DNA of 64,000 bases, from the NCBI GenBank assembly GCA_007922195.1, contig ML682067.1:5426537-5490536 (forward strand). The letters are read 5' to 3'. Both the position numbers and the translations under genes were made by a program. This document shows positions 9,830 through 20,339 of the stretch, in pieces. The stretch is from Podocnemis expansa (taxonomy: Eukaryota > Chordata > Testudines > Podocnemididae). Each line of letters opens with the position of its first letter. Positions within the stretch are counted from its first letter, which is position 1. The notes under the pieces are model-generated. The model worked only from the letters and a program-made list of their open reading frames with translations. It was not told the origin of the DNA and searched no databases.

Positions 9830-12120
9830 CCTAACAGTCTTTTGGAAAGTTTCTTACTTTTCTGCCATTTTCTGAAATAGTTGTTCTGAAATTTTTATTT
9901 TATTTTAATTTGTTTGTTGGTAGAAAATTCAATAACAAAAACTTACAAAGTAGTATCAGTAATAATCCTTTGTGTTCTTAACTTTATGGGAAAGTCTCTT
10001 GATGAGATGAAATCATTCATATTTTGTCTGTAGTCAAAGATTTTACAAAGCATAAATAAGATCCTTTTGATTTCTTTGACAAAAATACAAATTCTCTATT
10101 GTAAAAATATATATAGTATGACAGTTTTCCTTCCCTACCGTAGCACATTTTTAAATAGTTGTAATTTGGCATGAAAATAATTGATTGCATATGAATAGTT
10201 GATGAATTTAGATATGAATTTTTAAAAGTCTATTTTTTAAGTGTAGTAGAAAATGTTATTAAATCTCCTGACTTGACTTGGGAGCTAGTATAACACAGCA
10301 TGCAGAGCTTTCAGGTAAAAAGTGTGTGTGACAGGGGTTTGTAGTAATGAAAAGTGCCATAATTTCCACCCAGATGCAGAATCAGTGGAAGTCAGGGGAG
10401 GCACCAAAAATTAATGATAAGTGACTGGCAAGGAGATATGGCTAGGACACCTAAATAATACAGAGCTACCATGAGAAAAAATGTGTAAAACCCAGCCAAT
10501 ATGACTAGATAGTCTGAAACTTAGAGGGCTCTTGGTTTTTAACTTGTGACTCCTTTAGCATTGCTTTTCAGTGGTCTGTTCTTGAATCAACAATGTGAAT
10601 AATTTTTTTTTTTACCATTGACTTTAATGGCCACAAGGCTCTTTGCCCTGCCATACTTCTTCTGGAGAGTCATTTTCATAGATATGTTTAAGTAGGTTCT
10701 TTCTTGAAAATTTTTGCACCAAACAGATACTTACTCCTACTCAAATGTTAGTCAAAAACATTACTTTGAATGCTTGTCTTTTCCTAATTTTTAAGGAATT
10801 ATGCATAACTCAGTGAGTTTGAATTCTAAAGACTCTGGGGCACACTCCTTAGCTATGCTGAGTCATCGTGTCAGTTTCAAAGATTTATATGCTAAAGACA
10901 TTGTGACATTTTTTCCTTTTCACTTAAAAGGTTACATTTCTTTGCATTGGTATGGAAGACTAAGATGTTAATGCAAGGCTTGTTACAATGTCAGTGGACC
11001 TTTTTTCCTCTGTATTTAATCTGTATATTACAGAAGAACCATTACAATTCTCAAGAGAGCCATCTCATTGAGTTTCAAAGACACCAAAGCTGTTACTTTG
11101 TTAATGAGACATCTTCATGGCTAGGTTTTGCCAACACAACAACTCCAAAAGAGACTAGTTATTTTTATAGGAATAGGTATGACTATTTTTCAAACATTTA
11201 AAAGTTTAATTTTTTTAACCATTTAAAAAGCCTCTAAAGTTAAAAAATACTCAAAAATAACATTCATGCAACATGTCTGTGATGTTCTATCTTGAAAGGA
11301 GTTCATTGTGTGAGACTCATTTTGTAGTGGAGGCAGCAGGATTTTACTGCATTACTTGCTATCCCATGTGATGTGTATGGATGACACTGATGGTTGGGCA
11401 GTAAGTGAAAGCTTGTGTTACTGCTGTTCATGCTCTAAGCATTCTGTGACTACTCATAAGATAGCAGTATTTACAATGATTAATCTGCTACTTTTTATCA
11501 CCATTAATGGTCACATGACAAATTCTGACCAGTAAAAATAAATGGTGATCCAGGTCCAATATGTAATATCCATTGGCAAAACATAAATGATGAAATGTTG
11601 CAAGATGAAAATATTTCTCAACAAGTTCTCACTAAAACTGTAAGTCCACCACAAAGATTTGAGGCAGGATGACACATCTCTATCTACTTACCAGTCCTGC
11701 AAATGAAAAATATCTGCATGTTACCCACTCTGTCTTTGTGTAATTTGAGAATGTTCAGTACAACAGGGGAACATCATATGATGGTGGTGGAAATTAAAGA
11801 TATAATTATCTTAATCCTAAAATTCTCTATTTTTCTTTGGTTAATTTTGATCCTAATGTTGCTTTAACCTTGGCAATTTTAAAAAATATGTAGTTTTCCT
11901 TAAATCATATGTTCAGATCTGAAAAGAAAAGCTGTTTATCTGTTTGAGGATCTCCTTCAGAGTACTATCAATAAACTCTAATGCTCCATGTGATGCACAG
12001 CAAGAGGTGGGAAAACATCAAGTACTTCTGAGTGCAGATACTGTTCTGATGGTAAATACTTCTGAGTTGTAGCTCTCTACTTGCAGTAATAGACAAAAAT
12101 GTTTTAAATTGACAGTACTG
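9830..12120. other. AT-rich repeat-poor stretch
   Basis: About 2.3 kb in which I recognise no repeat and no convincing exon. An 84-codon frame at 10947-11201 has no domain or supporting splice signals and is not called. Confidence 0.4.
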
Positions 12121-12129
12121 TTATAAGTC

Positions 12130-13475
12130 CTAGGGATAGATGGGGCCACAAGGGTCAGCTACTTTAACCCCCTGCCAAGATATAGGATTGGTTGTGTCTA
12201 AACCATGCAGACAGATGACTGTCCAACAACTTTTTGAAAACCCCCAGCAAAGGAGATGCCACAATTTCCCTAAGCAGTGAATTCCATTGTCCCATTGCTT
12301 TTATATTTTTGAAATTTCTCCTGAGATTACATCTAAATCTACTATGTTCTAGTTTGAACCTACTGCCTGTTGTCCAGAGGTTAACATATAATTGGGCAGG
12401 CCCTGGAGCCCTGCTAAATTTCCAGGCCCCCTTCACGCACCCCAGCTACTGCCCCCCAAAATGTCTGCCCCCTACCCCAGCTACTGCCCCATAAACACCT
12501 GCTTCCCACCCCAGCTACTGTGTGAAACACCCACCCCCATCAGATCACTTTCCCCATGTCTTCCTCATCCCCAATCCCCATTCCTTAAGCTCCCTGCCCC
12601 TATGTCCCCACTCCAGCCCTACTAATCCCCCATCCTCCAGCTCCCTCATGTTCACTTCACCTCCTTCAACTTCCCAACCCCCTCCACATCTCTCCCCCCA
12701 CACTGAGCCACTGACTGTCCCCAAACCACCCACCCCAGGGCCCTCTGACCAGTGCCACTGAGGAGCTGGGCAGGCTGGGACAGCAAGAAGGGACACAGGC
12801 CTGAGACTGGGTCTGGGTTGCACATGCCACCCAGGCCCAGCAGGAAGGGGGAGGGTTGATGCAAGTTCCAGGGAAAGGGGGGGAGTGGTGGCCGGGTTTT
12901 CTCCAGTCTGCAGCCCTTTGAGCTGTCCCTGGGGGAACATGCTGGAATCCTGTGTTCTGGTGAGTTGTTCTGTTTTTAGGAGGCCCTGGAATGCAGCTCC
13001 AGTACATTCCTCTATTTTTAGGGGGCCCCAGAATGCTGGTCTCTAAAAATAGGGGGCCCTAGAACACTATTCTGGGGCATTCCAGCTTCTTTAACTCCTG
13101 TGTCCTGTCTTGCCCGGTGCTGCAAGAGAGAATAATTTTTCTTCATCTTTTTTATGGCAGTCTTTCAAGTATTTGACAAACCCCTAACATATCCCCTTTT
13201 AATCTTCTCTTTTTCAGACTAACCATACCTCCTTTCTTTGCTTATATGGCTTGCATTCCATTCATTTGATAAGCTTTGCTGCTTACCTCTGGATCCTCTC
13301 TATCTGTTCTATATGATGTGACCAAAATTAGACAAAGTACTCCAGCTGAGGCCTAACCAGCACTGGGCAGAGTGATAGTTACCTCCCATGACTTGCACGT
13401 TATGCCTCTGTTAATGCAACCAAAATTGCATTTTCTTTTCTTATGACTGCATTATGTTGTTGACACGTGAGAATG
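12130..13475 (-). mobile_element. CR1 LINE 3' part, antisense, split by one insertion
   Basis: Two antisense CR1 pieces, about 12130-12384 and 13120-13475, are contiguous parts of one copy. Minus-strand translation of the left piece gives CR1 ORF2 C-terminal text including FRCNLRRNFKNIKAMGQWN, equivalent to the family's 'FrLdirrnFFteRVvkhWN'. The right piece contains 'gttccagctgaggcc'-type antisense CR1 text ('ctccagctgaggcctaac'). The central block is the GC-rich repeat listed separately. Confidence 0.75.
12386..13119. mobile_element. GC-rich repeat inserted in CR1, relative of the 2647 element
   Basis: It begins cagaggttaac and ends taactcctg, which are loosely inverted. It shares 'attcctctatttttaggggg' and neighbouring ccccagaat text with the 2647-3502 element, whose related portion also ends tttaacccctg. 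The expected 8 bp duplication is blurred (ctgttgtc on the left, ctgtgtc on the right). The C-rich centre produces open frames of up to 131 codons with no protein features. Confidence 0.6.
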
Positions 13476-14402
13476 AATGGGAGTTTGAGCAGTCACAATA
13501 AAAGAAAGAGTCAAACACTATCAGATTGCTAGCGATCTCATTTATTACCTCCATTTTGGCATACATAAAATGTTGAAAGAATTCTGGTCCTTGCTTTGGT
13601 CACAAATGAGATTAGCAAAGATGGGCACATGACATTAGCATCATAAAAGCTATGAAAAAAAGCTTCAAAGCTCACATAGTTGCCCTAATATCTTCTCCAC
13701 ACAGTGCATGTGTGAAATAAGCAACCTCAGAATTTAATGAAACAGCTTCTCATTTTTAAAAATAATAGTTCCATTACTTATGAAGTGGAATACTGGGGAT
13801 GAGGAATTTACTGTAATACCAGAGTTTTTCAGGATTTTCTATAGACGTTTGTGAAAAATTCACAATGTGCTACAAAATCATTTGAAATTAAAGGATTATT
13901 TTCTTTAAAAATGCAATATTCTTTTCTTTAAAAATGCAACAATTGGTTCAAGTTTCATGGAAAATTTTGAAATGGCATATGATGTCTTACTGCAATAAAA
14001 AAGTCAGTTTTTTGGTGGAAACATACTTGTGTAAGAAAAAAATCTTGGGTGACAATGCACTCTTCTTTGAAAGATGCTTTTTCCTTGAAAACATGCTGAA
14101 AAAACATAATGGAAACAACGTTGTTGCCAAAAAATAAAGTTAAAATTGACAATAAAAATAAGCCACAAATTTTCACTTAGAATTATTCAAAGCTAAAACT
14201 GGATATCACATTGCTTTGGTTTGCAGTGGTAATTAACATTCACTCCCTCTTCTCACCCCACCCCCAATCAAGAATAAATAGATCCTAAAGTTATTAACAA
14301 AGGTAGTTTAGGTCATAAATGCTAACTTCTTAAAGAATGATGCATTTTTCTTTTTTAACATAAACAATGCAGCCTGTTTTTTCAGATTGTAGACTTTAAG
14401 AT
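13476..14402. other. AT-rich stretch, nothing recognised
   Basis: No repeat family, exon or structured RNA is apparent. Short frames at 13934-14176 on both strands are chance openings in AT-rich DNA. Confidence 0.35.
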
Positions 14403-14990
14403 TGTAGCACATGACCCACTGGATAGACACCTCCTGGTCATGGTACTAGGGAATTGCTCAAGTGGCAGTGCCATGCATTGGCCTCTGTTATCTTCTTATG
14501 GTCTCTAGTCCATTTCTAGGACCTCAGTCCTGTGTGTCTTCTCTCAGTTTCCCCATTCCGGGGTGAGATATAGTGCAGGCTGGTCCATTCTGCATCAGTG
14601 GCCACCACTAGTCCTTTCACCACCCTTTGACAGTCTGGGGAAGGTGTGGAGGGACTGAAGCCTGTCCATGTCTCCAGACCCTGGCCCAGGGACCCTATAC
14701 ACTGCTCATTGACAGCCACCATAGTACAACAGGTCTCCGGGCCATGTTGTTGCCTACTCCAGGTACCTTTGCTTCAGGGTCCACTGGTCAGCCAGCCTCT
14801 GGGGAGCTGTCCTTGGTTCTGTCCCCTGCAGCCAAGCTGACAGTCTCCTTCCTCTTCACAGGGTGAGGAAGGCTGCCAAGAGCTGGGGCTGCAGCCTGCT
14901 TATATTCAGGGCTCCTCTGTCCTGACTGGCTCCACAGTCACCAGCTGTCATTGGCTGCCTCCCCTTTTGCTACGTCCCCCTCGCTCAAAT
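14403..14990 (-). mobile_element. LTR, minus orientation (3' LTR of a relic or solo)
   Basis: Read on the minus strand it has a CCAAT box (14949-14957), a TATA motif gaatataagcagg (14897-14908) and an end matching the LTR at 5531 (cacttgagcaattcc..gaccaggaggtg). The minus 3' terminus is gtgctaca. A second, diverged copy of the CCAAT-to-U5 part lies at about 15840-16140 in the same orientation, with gag-like sequence between. The right edge is approximate. Confidence 0.6.
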
Positions 14991-14999
14991 CTGCTACCC

Positions 15000-15700
15000 A
15001 GGGGTGGGGGTAGATCCTCTTTTGTGACTGTGCTACCCAGTGGTGGCCATCAAGCCTCTCCATCTGCTCCTCTGTTTTCCAGAGATGGAGGCACAGGCCC
15101 TCTTGCTCCTTTTGGGTTTCCTGTAGTGCCTGTTCTTCTGCCTGCAGCTTTTCTTGGAGCTCCTCTGTCTGCTCCCTGGCGTTCCCTATGATGCTCCCCT
15201 CTAGGGTCTGGGTCTCCTGGCTCCATCATTTGGCTCCTTGACACTCTCCAGCACTCTTCCCTCGAGGGTCTGGGCCCCCTTCTCCTTGGACTCTCCTCCT
15301 GGCTGTGTCCCCTGATCTACCTGCTTCGGCCCTCATGAGGATGTCCACCTCAGCATGGGCCCTCTCTATCCAAACAACCTGGTCTACTATCTCCCTCCCA
15401 TGCTCTGCGTGAGGGAGATCACCTTCTGCCAGCCTTTTTCTTTTTCCAGTGACCCACCCCTCTGATTGGTGTTGATCTGGGTCTGGGTCTCAGGCATGTC
15501 TTTCTCTGGCCTCTCTTTTCCTTTTCTTCCCCTCCAGGGGGCCTTATATGTCCCAGCTCCTAAAGGGGAAACATTTTTTGGGTCTCCCTGGTCCAGTCTC
15601 TTCCTTCCAGCTGCCACCTTCTTGGCCCTCTGGGCTTTCCCTCCTTCAGTGCCCTTTTTGTCCACAAGCCCAACAGGCCTCACCCCATCCTGATGCCATC
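15000..15700 (-). pseudogene. gag-like relic between two LTR-like segments
   Basis: On the minus strand a frame rich in Glu, Gln, Ala, Arg and Leu runs with interruptions from about 15440 to 15020. It has heptad-like spacing suggesting a coiled coil, as in the N-terminal part of LTR-retroelement Gag proteins. Frame changes and a stop near 15230 break it. No protease, reverse transcriptase or integrase is visible, so most of the internal region is deleted. The assignment rests on position between LTR-like segments and on composition rather than a named domain. Confidence 0.4.
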
Positions 15701-15839
15701 ACAGGGATGTCTGTCTGTCCAGGCATCCCCTTCTCAGGTGTTCAGTCTGTCCACTGGCCCAACAGACTCAGCCCCCAACCCCTCCATTCCATTCAGAAGT
15801 GGGGCCAGTCTGTCCTTTTCCTTTGTGGTGGCCCATCAA

Positions 15840-16140
15840 GAAGTGAATCAAATGGCGACACAGTGCTGCTTTAACCCCCAGTATAGTATAATGGATTCCC
15901 TTGGCCACACCCTTGCCTACTCCAGATACCTTCTCTCCCTTTGCCTCAGCCAAGCTCTGATCACCCACTGGGCTCTCTCCTTGCTTCTGCCCCTGAAGAC
16001 AAGCTGACAGTGTCCTTCTTCCTCACAGATCAGAGAAACAGTCCTGAGAACTGGGGCTGCTGCCTGCTCAGGGCTCCTCAGCCCTGATTGGCTGCACAAT
16101 CACCAGCTTCCATTGGATGTCCTGCTCTGTAGGGCTTTTA
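15840..16140 (-). mobile_element. Partial LTR, minus orientation (5' LTR of the same relic)
   Basis: The minus strand shows gcagccaatcagg (CCAAT box, about 16082-16096), then text alignable with the LTR at 14403: 'cagcagccccag', 'gacactgtcagctt' and 'ctggagtaggcaa'. The TATA motif is lost or diverged. Together with 14403-14990 this outlines a provirus-like relic of about 1.7 kb. Confidence 0.5.
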
Positions 16141-16144
16141 ACCC

Positions 16145-17300
16145 CTTCCATATTGAATGGGAAATTATGCGGCTACATAGACATTTAATTTATTTTCAAC
16201 TAATTGTGTTGCATGGCACAAATCAAGAATAAGCTATGCATGGTCACTTAGTGATTTCACAATTAGCACGACCAACCATTTGCTTTGTTAATAAGATAGC
16301 TTTGCATTTCCAAATATCATATTTCATTTTATTAAGGTACTATCACTACAGAGATTCATGAATAGGCTAGATAGACCAATGGTAATGCAATGAGTAATCC
16401 TGCAAAACTCATGGTGTCATATTGTATGTGTTGTGCTCTGGTTTGACTATATACGAATGTATGAAAGATGAGAAGATAAAGTAACTTTTACAGATAATAT
16501 GTTGAGGGTGTTATTAATTTATTATGATGTATCATTTTAGGTAACTGCATTAAGTAGAAAATTATTGCTACATGTAGGCCAAATAGAGAAAATCTTTATT
16601 ATTTTGTCCCTTTTTTTTAAAAAAAAAGAAATGATACATATTTAAAAACTGAAGAGAACTTTGCATTGTCAAGAACAAAATTTAGTGGTGAGGTTACCAC
16701 ATTATCTATTATTTTTTGCATCTGTTAAAGTGTTAAAGTTTGTCTGCAGATGTTTGATGGTATCTGCTGCTAATGAGAGGCTGGATTTGGCTGTGCAGCC
16801 AAATTCTGCCCTATGATCCATATACACAACTTCGTCAGAAGCCCAAAGACTACTAAAGTTTGAAGTTCAGCATGAGCATTACTGTTTGCATTGTTGGGAT
16901 ACCTGTTACTAGATATTATAGTGATAAGTCTGTTACAGAAGTCTTTGACAGGAAGAACTGACCTCTGTATTTCACTTCAAAGTGAAGCACAGATCTAAGA
17001 AGGGTGACATGCAGTCTGTTTAGACATGCTGTGCCTCCTGCTACTCTGTTTCACAGTAGCAGAAAGTGATAACTGAATATTTTTAAATGTGATGACCTGT
17101 GCATGCAGGGGGTACATGTAGCATGCTCAGTGCTTTTGTGTGTCTGAAGAACTCACATTATTACCTGCAAAAATCACCAGTTTTTATCAAAAAGAAAAAT
17201 ATTTACCTTATTCAAGGCAGAAAAAAAGCAGTCATGACATGATCTGAGCTAATGTTAATCTTTTCCAGTAACAATTTTAAAGTAGTCATGGAAGAAGGGT
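16145..17300. other. AT-rich repeat-poor stretch
   Basis: No named repeat or exon recognised. A fragment near 16790-16815 (gcagccaaattctgccc) resembles the end of the ancient repeat seen at 8395. Confidence 0.35.
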
Positions 17301-17364
17301 TGAGTAGAAGAATGATCTTTCTTTCGATTTGCAATATGTTACAGAATTCTGATGCTCTCTCCAC

Positions 17365-17565
17365 TTGGTCAGAGGTTTATTTGAAGTTCATGCTGCACAG
17401 ATGGGGAATAGTTTGAAAGAACAGATGGAACGTATGGAACAGAAAGTTCACTGGCAGAATTACTCTATTTCAGTGGAAGAGAAGAATAAAAGAACAGAGA
17501 CAAAAATATTGATATCCAACTGGTTATATTACAAAATATCACAGCCTTGCTTGTGTAGGAGCTGA
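17365..17565 (+). CDS. Weak candidate exon or gene remnant, unknown function
   Basis: A 67-codon open frame, entered without an ATG, contains MGNSLKEQMERMEQKVHWQ and SVEEKNKRTE. The text is hydrophilic, charged and coiled-coil-like, and stands out from the surrounding AT-rich DNA. It is preceded by a pyrimidine-rich tract ending gctctctccacttggtcag (a plausible splice acceptor at 17372) and ends in TGA. No good donor site lies inside the frame; 'gaggtaa'-type text (gagggtaaac) follows just after the stop. It could be a terminal exon, a processed-gene scrap or chance. I recognise no family. Confidence 0.15.
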   Translation: MVRGLFEVHAAQMGNSLKEQMERMEQKVHWQNYSISVEEKNKRTETKILISNWLYYKISQPCLCRS

Positions 17566-17814
17566 GGGTAAACAGCAAATATTTTAAAAGTTATTCCAGA
17601 ATAGACAGATTTCCTGCCATTAGAACAGATAAAAAATGGCTTCTAAATCTGATTTAAAATGCAAATATCCACTTCGTGCCATGGTATTTTTTTAGTTGTT
17701 CTGGTTTTTTTTTTCTTAATTTTGTGTTGGTGGAGCTGTTATTGGGAATAGATTAGCTAGGAAGAGAGATAAGGAGGAAAGAGTGGATATGAGGGGGAAC
17801 AAAAAAGGGTTCCA

Positions 17815-18022
17815 CTATGCAAAGCTTAGTTCGAACTAGTTAGTTTAAACAGTGCATTTGAAAAAAGTTCAAACTAAGCAGTTAGTTCGAACTAGCTGTG
17901 CTGACTAGTTCGAACTAACTTTTTAGTTCAAACTAAGCCATGCAGCTAGTTCAGACTAAACTTGGACTTAATTTAGTTTAGACTTGCAAATCCAAACTAA
18001 ATAAGTAGATGTAGACATAGCC
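17815..18022. mobile_element. MITE of the gtctacac family, 5' end lost
   Basis: The right end gatgtagacatagcc is intact. The interior consists of 'agttcgaactagt' and 'ttagttcaaactaa' palindromic modules like those at 9446. The left terminus is diverged or truncated, so no target duplication can be shown. It abuts the CR1 piece that follows. Confidence 0.65.
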
Positions 18023-18023
18023 C

Positions 18024-18605
18024 AATTGAAGGAACCTCAAAACATATCAAGTCCAACTCCCTGCACTGAATCAGGACCAAATGAACCTAGACTACCCCTC
18101 ACAGAACTTTTTCCAACCTGTTCTTAACCCCCTCAATGATGGGGATTCCATAATCTCCTTTGGAAGCCTGTTCCAGAGTTTAGCTACCTTAATAGTTAGA
18201 AAGTTTTTCCTAGTATCTAACTTAAATCTCCCTTGCTGAAGATTAATCCCTTTACACTTTTTCCTACCTTCGGTGCACATAGAGAACAATTGATCACAGT
18301 CCTCTTTATAAAAAGTCCTTAACATATTTGAAGACTGTTATCAGGCTCCCCATCTGCCTTCTTTTCTCAAGACTAAAAATCCTGTTTTTTAACCTTTTCT
18401 CATAGGTCAGGTTTTCTAAGTCTTTTATCATTTTTGCTACTCTCCTCTGGAATCTCTAGTTTGTCTATATTTCTCCTAAAGTGTAGCACTCAGAATTAGA
18501 CAGTACTACAGCTGAGGCTTCCCATACCTTGTACACATGCTCCTGTTAACACACTTCAGAATGGCATTACCTTTTATTTTCAATTGCATCACATTAAATA
18601 ATTCT
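18024..18605 (-). mobile_element. CR1 LINE 3' part, antisense
   Basis: Minus-strand translation at 18092-18325 gives the ORF2 C-terminus: LQQGRFKLDTRKNFLTIKVA then LWNRLPKEIMESPSLRGL. This closely follows the CR1 'LRQGrFrLDirknFfteRVvkhWNrLPrEvVesPSLevF' terminal segment. Seventy-seven codons remain open. The left end carries the 3' untranslated text and the right end continues into typical antisense CR1 ('caactacagctgagg'-type text). It is truncated well before the reverse transcriptase. Confidence 0.85.
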
Positions 18606-19680
18606 TGTAGAATTGCTAAATTTCATATGCATGTAATTCCAAGAACAATGTGAGACCTATCATTCAGAAAAGGAAGGAAGAGACTCAGCAACAAATTCAT
18701 TCTTTCAAGCACTGATTTAAAAGGAGACCCTAAAATTGTATAATGAGATGAGTTAAGACTATAATTTCTTGCTGTGCTTTAATTTATCTCCAGCTGTTAG
18801 ACGTTGCCTAATAAGTAAAGCCAGTATTTAAATAATCTTTATAAATCTAAATATTGTTTTATTTTCTTCAGAGTTGTATATTTTTATGAACTTCTAAATA
18901 TTTTAAAAAATTAAAAGAACTGGAGAAACTTAAAGCTGCTTTGAGGTTTATTTGTTGAATGCAATTAATTTTTTATAGGGACATTTTCATATAAAAGATG
19001 AATAATAAGCCCAGAAGCCCAAATTCTGCATTGTAATATAACAGCATTTTAGTTAAAATGATAGATCTTCATGACAATGTCTGCAGATCCCCACTATAAG
19101 ACTCATACGTGTTACCTTGCGAACAGGAGAAACATTCAAAGCAGTAAAGTCAATGAGAGTGTGCATGTGTGTTCCTAAGATCCAGTGTCCTAGAAGTAAC
19201 AATATAAAAGGCATCCATTCCTCAATTTCTCTTTTCTGTCAGCTGGACCAGTGGCTGGCCCCTGGCACAGTGTTAGCTAGTGTAAGTTTAAATTTGTTAA
19301 GATTGTTATATTGCTCTTTTGTATTTTGATTAAAAAATGCTTTGGCCTTTTTCTGCGGCGGGTGAAACAGAGAAAATGACATTTAAAAAAACAACTTGTA
19401 CTTTTTATTTTAAATGTCTTCATTTTAAGGGTTTAGGCAAAGATATTGTAGCAAGACTGGGAGACTTGTGGGTGGTATTTATGCTTTGTGTTAGATAAAG
19501 AAGGCAAAGGCTAAAGGTCTTCCTTTTGGACAGTGGTGGAAGGTATAGAATCTGAGAAAGCTCCCTTTTGAGAGATGCTGGGCATCTAAAATCAGTTCCA
19601 GTTAAGGGCTCTTCTCAGTTTGGAAATGACAGGACCCAAGAGTTCTAGAGATTGGTATTTGGACAGAAAATGATGGTGTT
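18606..19680. other. AT-rich stretch, nothing recognised
   Basis: No repeat family or exon identified. Confidence 0.3.
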
Positions 19681-19799
19681 GTCTCAATTCCCTGAATATG
19701 GGGATTTCTCAGTGCCTTTATCAGTGGATCTAAAGTGAAAAAGATGAACCAGAGGCTTTAATTGGCTAAGAAACAATCCATAAAGGTCAGTGAGTCTTT

Positions 19800-20330
19800 G
19801 GCTCTGAGGGCTAATTCTGTTTGTGCAGGCAGCTTCCTTAGATATATGAGGCATGTTAGGCACGTACAGCAGTGTACAGAGTACTGATATGACGCTGCAC
19901 ACCCAACAACTAGCACAGGTAAAAATAACAGTGTGCATGGTGAGGCACAGTGTAGGGAAGTAGAGCAGAGTGCCTTCCATGCCTGAACCACAAAGGCATG
20001 TACTCTGCAGCTTGGGCTCTCTACATGCCCAACAGTGTCTCCACATCTGGACTGCTAAAAATAGAAGTATTGTGTCCCACTTGTGGAGAACACCTTGCCA
20101 TGCTGACAGCCTCTGACAGTGACAAATGTGGCCGCAACCTGCTTTTCACAGTGGCATATAGCTACATATGTAGTGCCTGTACTCTGCATGCCATGGTATG
20201 GGTACAGATAGCCTTAAATTCCTTGCTTTCCCCCAGTGGGACCCTTGGAAGCCTACATGGCCTCTGTAGAGTGGATTGCTGGTAGAACCGGCCTTACCTC
20301 TGTTCTTTGTCTTGACCGCGGGATCTGTAG
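19800..20330. repeat. Unclassified CpG-containing stretch, possible DNA transposon
   Basis: Higher GC than its surroundings. Repeated 'gcctgtactctgcatg' and 'gcatgtactctgcag' motifs appear in both halves, suggesting a repeat with internal symmetry. Open frames on both strands lack protein features. Family unknown and edges approximate. Confidence 0.3.
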
Positions 20331-20339
20331 GAAGTCAAG

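Noticed and set aside
12545..13007. Overlapping minus-strand frames up to 131 codons
   Set aside because: All sit in the C-rich centre of a repeat within CR1 and reflect composition.
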